From Clostridiales bacterium (GTDB lineage Bacteria; Bacillota; Clostridia; Lachnospirales; WRAX01): a stretch of 7,228 nucleotides of DNA. The notes under the pieces were generated by a model. The model was given only the letters and a program-made list of their open reading frames with translations. It made no database searches and was not told the DNA's origin. A program made the position numbers and the translations under genes. Shown piece after piece: positions 5,390-7,228 of the stretch; within the stretch, counting starts at the first letter, position 1; the number at the start of each line of letters is the position of its first letter. The stretch is from NCBI GenBank assembly GCA_031277155.1, contig JAITMW010000078.1, positions 1 to 7,228 on the forward strand, read 5' to 3'.

Positions 5390-6415
5390 ATGTCAAAAAA
5401 ATCCAAAAAATTGAAAAGCAACAAAAAGCGCATAAGGCGCAGGCATATTTTAAGCATAGCGGCCCTGGTTTTGCTTATGTCCATGGGCATTGTGGCCCTT
5501 TTGGCCCTGGGGCAGGCCACGCTGGACGCGCCAACCCAGCTTCAGGCTCAAACAATCCCTGTCAATTTCTATTTTCGCGATGAAGACGGCCATTGGGGCA
5601 GCGAGCTTAGAGAAATTGAAGTGGACGACGACGACGCCATCATCAGAGCTGTTTTGGTGGGCCTTTTGGAAGGGCCGCGAACGGCGGGGTTTTTGCCCAG
5701 CATCCCCGAGGGCGTATATATCCAAGGGGCAAGACTGAGAACCGCGGTGGACAACACTTTGCGCATTACATTTTCACCGTCATTTAATTATATCGACCCC
5801 ATCGAGATTATCGACGCCAGAAGCTCTTTGGTATATACCATGACAGAGCTGGATTTTGTCAACCAGCTGGAATTTTTCGTAGGCGAATATCCCATGCTGG
5901 ACGGCGACGGCGAGGAATTTGGCTTTCGCAGCCGTGAAAACACCGCGCTGGAAGATGCCATAGCCTCTGTGGACATACACACGGCAACGGTGGTGCTGTA
6001 TTTTGCAGACGAGCAAATGCTGGCCCTTGTGCCGGAAGAAAGAACCATCACCATAAATCCCCTGGAAGACATCGCCCGATTTATTTTGGACGCGCTGCTG
6101 GAAGGGCCGCAAACCCCCGGGCTTTATGCCGCCATCCCGGAAGGGACCACATATAATATGGTGGAGCGCACAGTGGACACCATTTTCGTGGGCTTCACCC
6201 AGGATTTTTATGACAGCCTTTCGGCGGGCGGCTCTTTGCTTGAGGAAATGATGGTCTTTTCGCTGGTCAACACCCTGACAGAACAGCCCGACATCCGCCG
6301 CGTGCAGATTTTCATTGACGAAGCGCCCATCCAGCCCGATGAATACGGCAATTTGCATATCGACCTAAGCCGGCCCATTGACAGGGACGAAAGCCTGATT
6401 CAGAGCAACGAATAA
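5390..6415 (+). CDS. Membrane-anchored protein with two GerMN repeats (GerM/LpqB-like)
   Basis: This 341-residue protein has a strongly basic N-terminus, a single membrane helix at about 20-41 and an extracytoplasmic body. Two GerMN repeats are visible through LLEGP-T-G----IPEG at 92-108 and again at 236-252, each followed by a strand-rich stretch with a conserved phenylalanine (ITFSPSF at 126-132, VGFTQDF at 267-273). There is no lipobox cysteine, so it is held by the helix and is not a lipoprotein like Bacillus GerM. GerM (two GerMN repeats, similar length) acts in sporulation. LpqB of actinobacteria carries a GerMN domain and works with the MtrB kinase. Its place 27 nt after the kinase favours a signalling role, by inference. 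The ATG at 5390 follows AGGAGG (5376-5381) by 8 nt, the strongest ribosome site in the window. Confidence 0.85.
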   Translation: MSKKSKKLKSNKKRIRRRHILSIAALVLLMSMGIVALLALGQATLDAPTQLQAQTIPVNFYFRDEDGHWGSELREIEVDDDDAIIRAVLVGLLEGPRTAGFLPSIPEGVYIQGARLRTAVDNTLRITFSPSFNYIDPIEIIDARSSLVYTMTELDFVNQLEFFVGEYPMLDGDGEEFGFRSRENTALEDAIASVDIHTATVVLYFADEQMLALVPEERTITINPLEDIARFILDALLEGPQTPGLYAAIPEGTTYNMVERTVDTIFVGFTQDFYDSLSAGGSLLEEMMVFSLVNTLTEQPDIRRVQIFIDEAPIQPDEYGNLHIDLSRPIDRDESLIQSNE

Positions 6416-6423
6416 TCACACAC

Positions 6424-6430
6424 AAAGGAG
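6424..6430 (+). promoter_or_regulatory. Ribosome binding site of comEC
   Basis: AAAGGAG lies 6 nt before the ATG at 6437, within the 21-nt gap after the GerMN gene. It selects this ATG over the next in-frame one at 6449. No separate promoter is visible in the gap, so comEC is probably read from upstream. Confidence 0.75.
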
Positions 6431-6436
6431 ATATCT

Positions 6437-7228
6437 ATGGCGCGGCCAATGGTGGGGCTTGCCGCCTTTTATATTGGCGGCATAATTTTTGGGCGGTATT
6501 TCGGCGCGGGCGGGCATTTGCTTGTGTTTGGCCTTATCGCCGCCGCCATGGCAATAATTTACTTTTTTGTATACAAACGCAAAATCGCCCTGATATTTCC
6601 TGTTTTTGCCGTCATTGGGGCGATTTTTATTGCGAGCGTCATGACCCCCGGTGATGATGTGCTGGAAGAGGTGGCCGCGCGCCATGGTTTTGTGCGCATA
6701 GAGGGCACTGTGGAAGATGTTTCACAGACCCGCACAGGGCGCCAGCGCGTCAGCGTCCGCGCCATCGCCTTTCGCATCGGCCCCTATGAAGACGTGCATC
6801 ACGCAAACCCCGGCATCTTGGCATATCTGCCCGAGGGGCGGCATGTGGCCCTGGGCCAGCGGGTTTTGGTGTCGGGATATCTTTTGCCCTTGGACGGCGC
6901 GCGCAATCCCGGCGGCTTCAACGAATTTCAATTTCTGCGCAGCCGCGGCATTGAATATAAAATCTTCGCAGAGACCGTGTCGGCCTATGAAATCATCCTT
7001 ACACCCACAATGCACATCCGCAATTTCGGCGTGCGCCTGTCCCATGTGTTTGACGAGACCCTGCCGCCCCGGGCGGCGGGCATCATGAAGGCCATGATTG
7101 TGGGCGACAGGACCAGCCTGGACAACGAAGTGCGCGAGATGTACCGCTCTGTGGGCATGTTCCATATTTTGGTTGTTTCGGGGCTGCATGTGAGTATATT
7201 GGCCATCGCCATTGAAAAATCTTTGAAG
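6437..7228 (+). CDS. comEC: Competence protein ComEC/Rec2, DNA uptake channel (partial, C-terminus beyond window)
   Basis: ComEC is the polytopic membrane channel that takes single-stranded DNA into the cell after ComEA binds it. The first 264 codons are present with no stop up to the window end; the whole protein is usually 600-800 residues. Hydrophobic segments lie at about 5-20, 27-45 and 49-68. They are followed by the OB-fold-like DUF4131 region (about 75-190) with RIEGTVEDVSQTRTGRQRV and NPGGFNEFQFLRSRGI (157-172). Then the competence domain begins: MKAMIVGDRTSLDNEVREMY (217-236) and SVGMFHILVVSGLHVSIL (238-255), the family hallmark. The frame is undamaged here. Its neighbours are a kinase and a GerMN gene rather than comEA or comEB; comEA lies about 3.3 kb upstream on the same strand. 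The C-terminal metallo-beta-lactamase-like nuclease domain of many ComEC proteins cannot be assessed. Confidence 0.94.
   Translation, partial: MARPMVGLAAFYIGGIIFGRYFGAGGHLLVFGLIAAAMAIIYFFVYKRKIALIFPVFAVIGAIFIASVMTPGDDVLEEVAARHGFVRIEGTVEDVSQTRTGRQRVSVRAIAFRIGPYEDVHHANPGILAYLPEGRHVALGQRVLVSGYLLPLDGARNPGGFNEFQFLRSRGIEYKIFAETVSAYEIILTPTMHIRNFGVRLSHVFDETLPPRAAGIMKAMIVGDRTSLDNEVREMYRSVGMFHILVVSGLHVSILAIAIEKSLK

Noticed and set aside
5395..5410. A7 and A6 runs near the start of the GerMN gene as a slippage site
   Set aside because: They simply encode the lysine-rich N-terminus, and no useful alternative frame follows.
5450..5530. Lipoprotein signal in the GerMN protein
   Set aside because: No cysteine follows the hydrophobic segment, so a lipobox is absent; a plain membrane anchor fits better.
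5780..6358. Minus-strand open frame of 192 codons
   Set aside because: Antisense to the GerMN gene, which has a strong ribosome site and clear internal repeats; this frame has neither.
6722..7189. Minus-strand open frame of 155 codons
   Set aside because: Antisense to comEC, whose hallmark motifs lie in the plus-strand frame across the same bases.

Overview
The window carries seven protein-coding regions packed almost without gaps. The gene set fits a Gram-positive anaerobe of the Clostridia type within Bacillota: a ComEA with SLBB and HhH domains, ComEC, a GerMN (GerM-like) protein, a PhoB/PhoR-type two-component pair, a DnaX and a MefA/EntS-like MFS exporter. This assignment rests on gene content and style only; no rRNA or other marker is present. 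Codons are rich in GCC/GGC together with ATA and TAT. All five stop codons that close a complete frame are TAA.

Left third (1-2372, minus strand): an MFS exporter (2372-1146) is followed 18 nt later by dnaX (DNA polymerase III gamma/tau), which runs off the left edge. dnaX is intact through its AAA+ core and zinc site and ends here in a proline-rich linker. It has no ATG, GTG or TTG start in frame; the only start matching the family N-terminus is an ATT at 1127.

Middle (2373-2457): a short divergent control region. It holds a good sigma-A type promoter for comEA and a weaker promoter facing the exporter. Their -10 boxes are the two arms of one inverted repeat.

Right two thirds (2458-7228, plus strand): comEA, then a GC-rich double-hairpin intergenic element. 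After it come an OmpR/PhoB-type response regulator, a PhoR-like sensor kinase, a membrane-anchored protein with two GerMN repeats, and the first 264 codons of comEC, which runs off the right edge. Regulator, kinase, GerMN gene and comEC are 9, 27 and 21 nt apart and look like one transcript. The response regulator has one in-frame TGA between its receiver and DNA-binding domains, while both halves are otherwise well preserved.

Biological reading: the two DNA-uptake genes (ComEA, the double-stranded DNA receptor, and ComEC, the membrane channel) flank a signalling cassette. Its order, regulator-kinase-GerMN protein, parallels actinobacterial mtrA-mtrB-lpqB. The points most worth a second look are the in-frame UGA with a hairpin directly after it, the ATT start of dnaX, the symmetric divergent promoter, the intergenic hairpin element, and the two-component cassette lying between the competence genes. 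I see no CRISPR array, tRNA, rRNA, transposase or attachment site.
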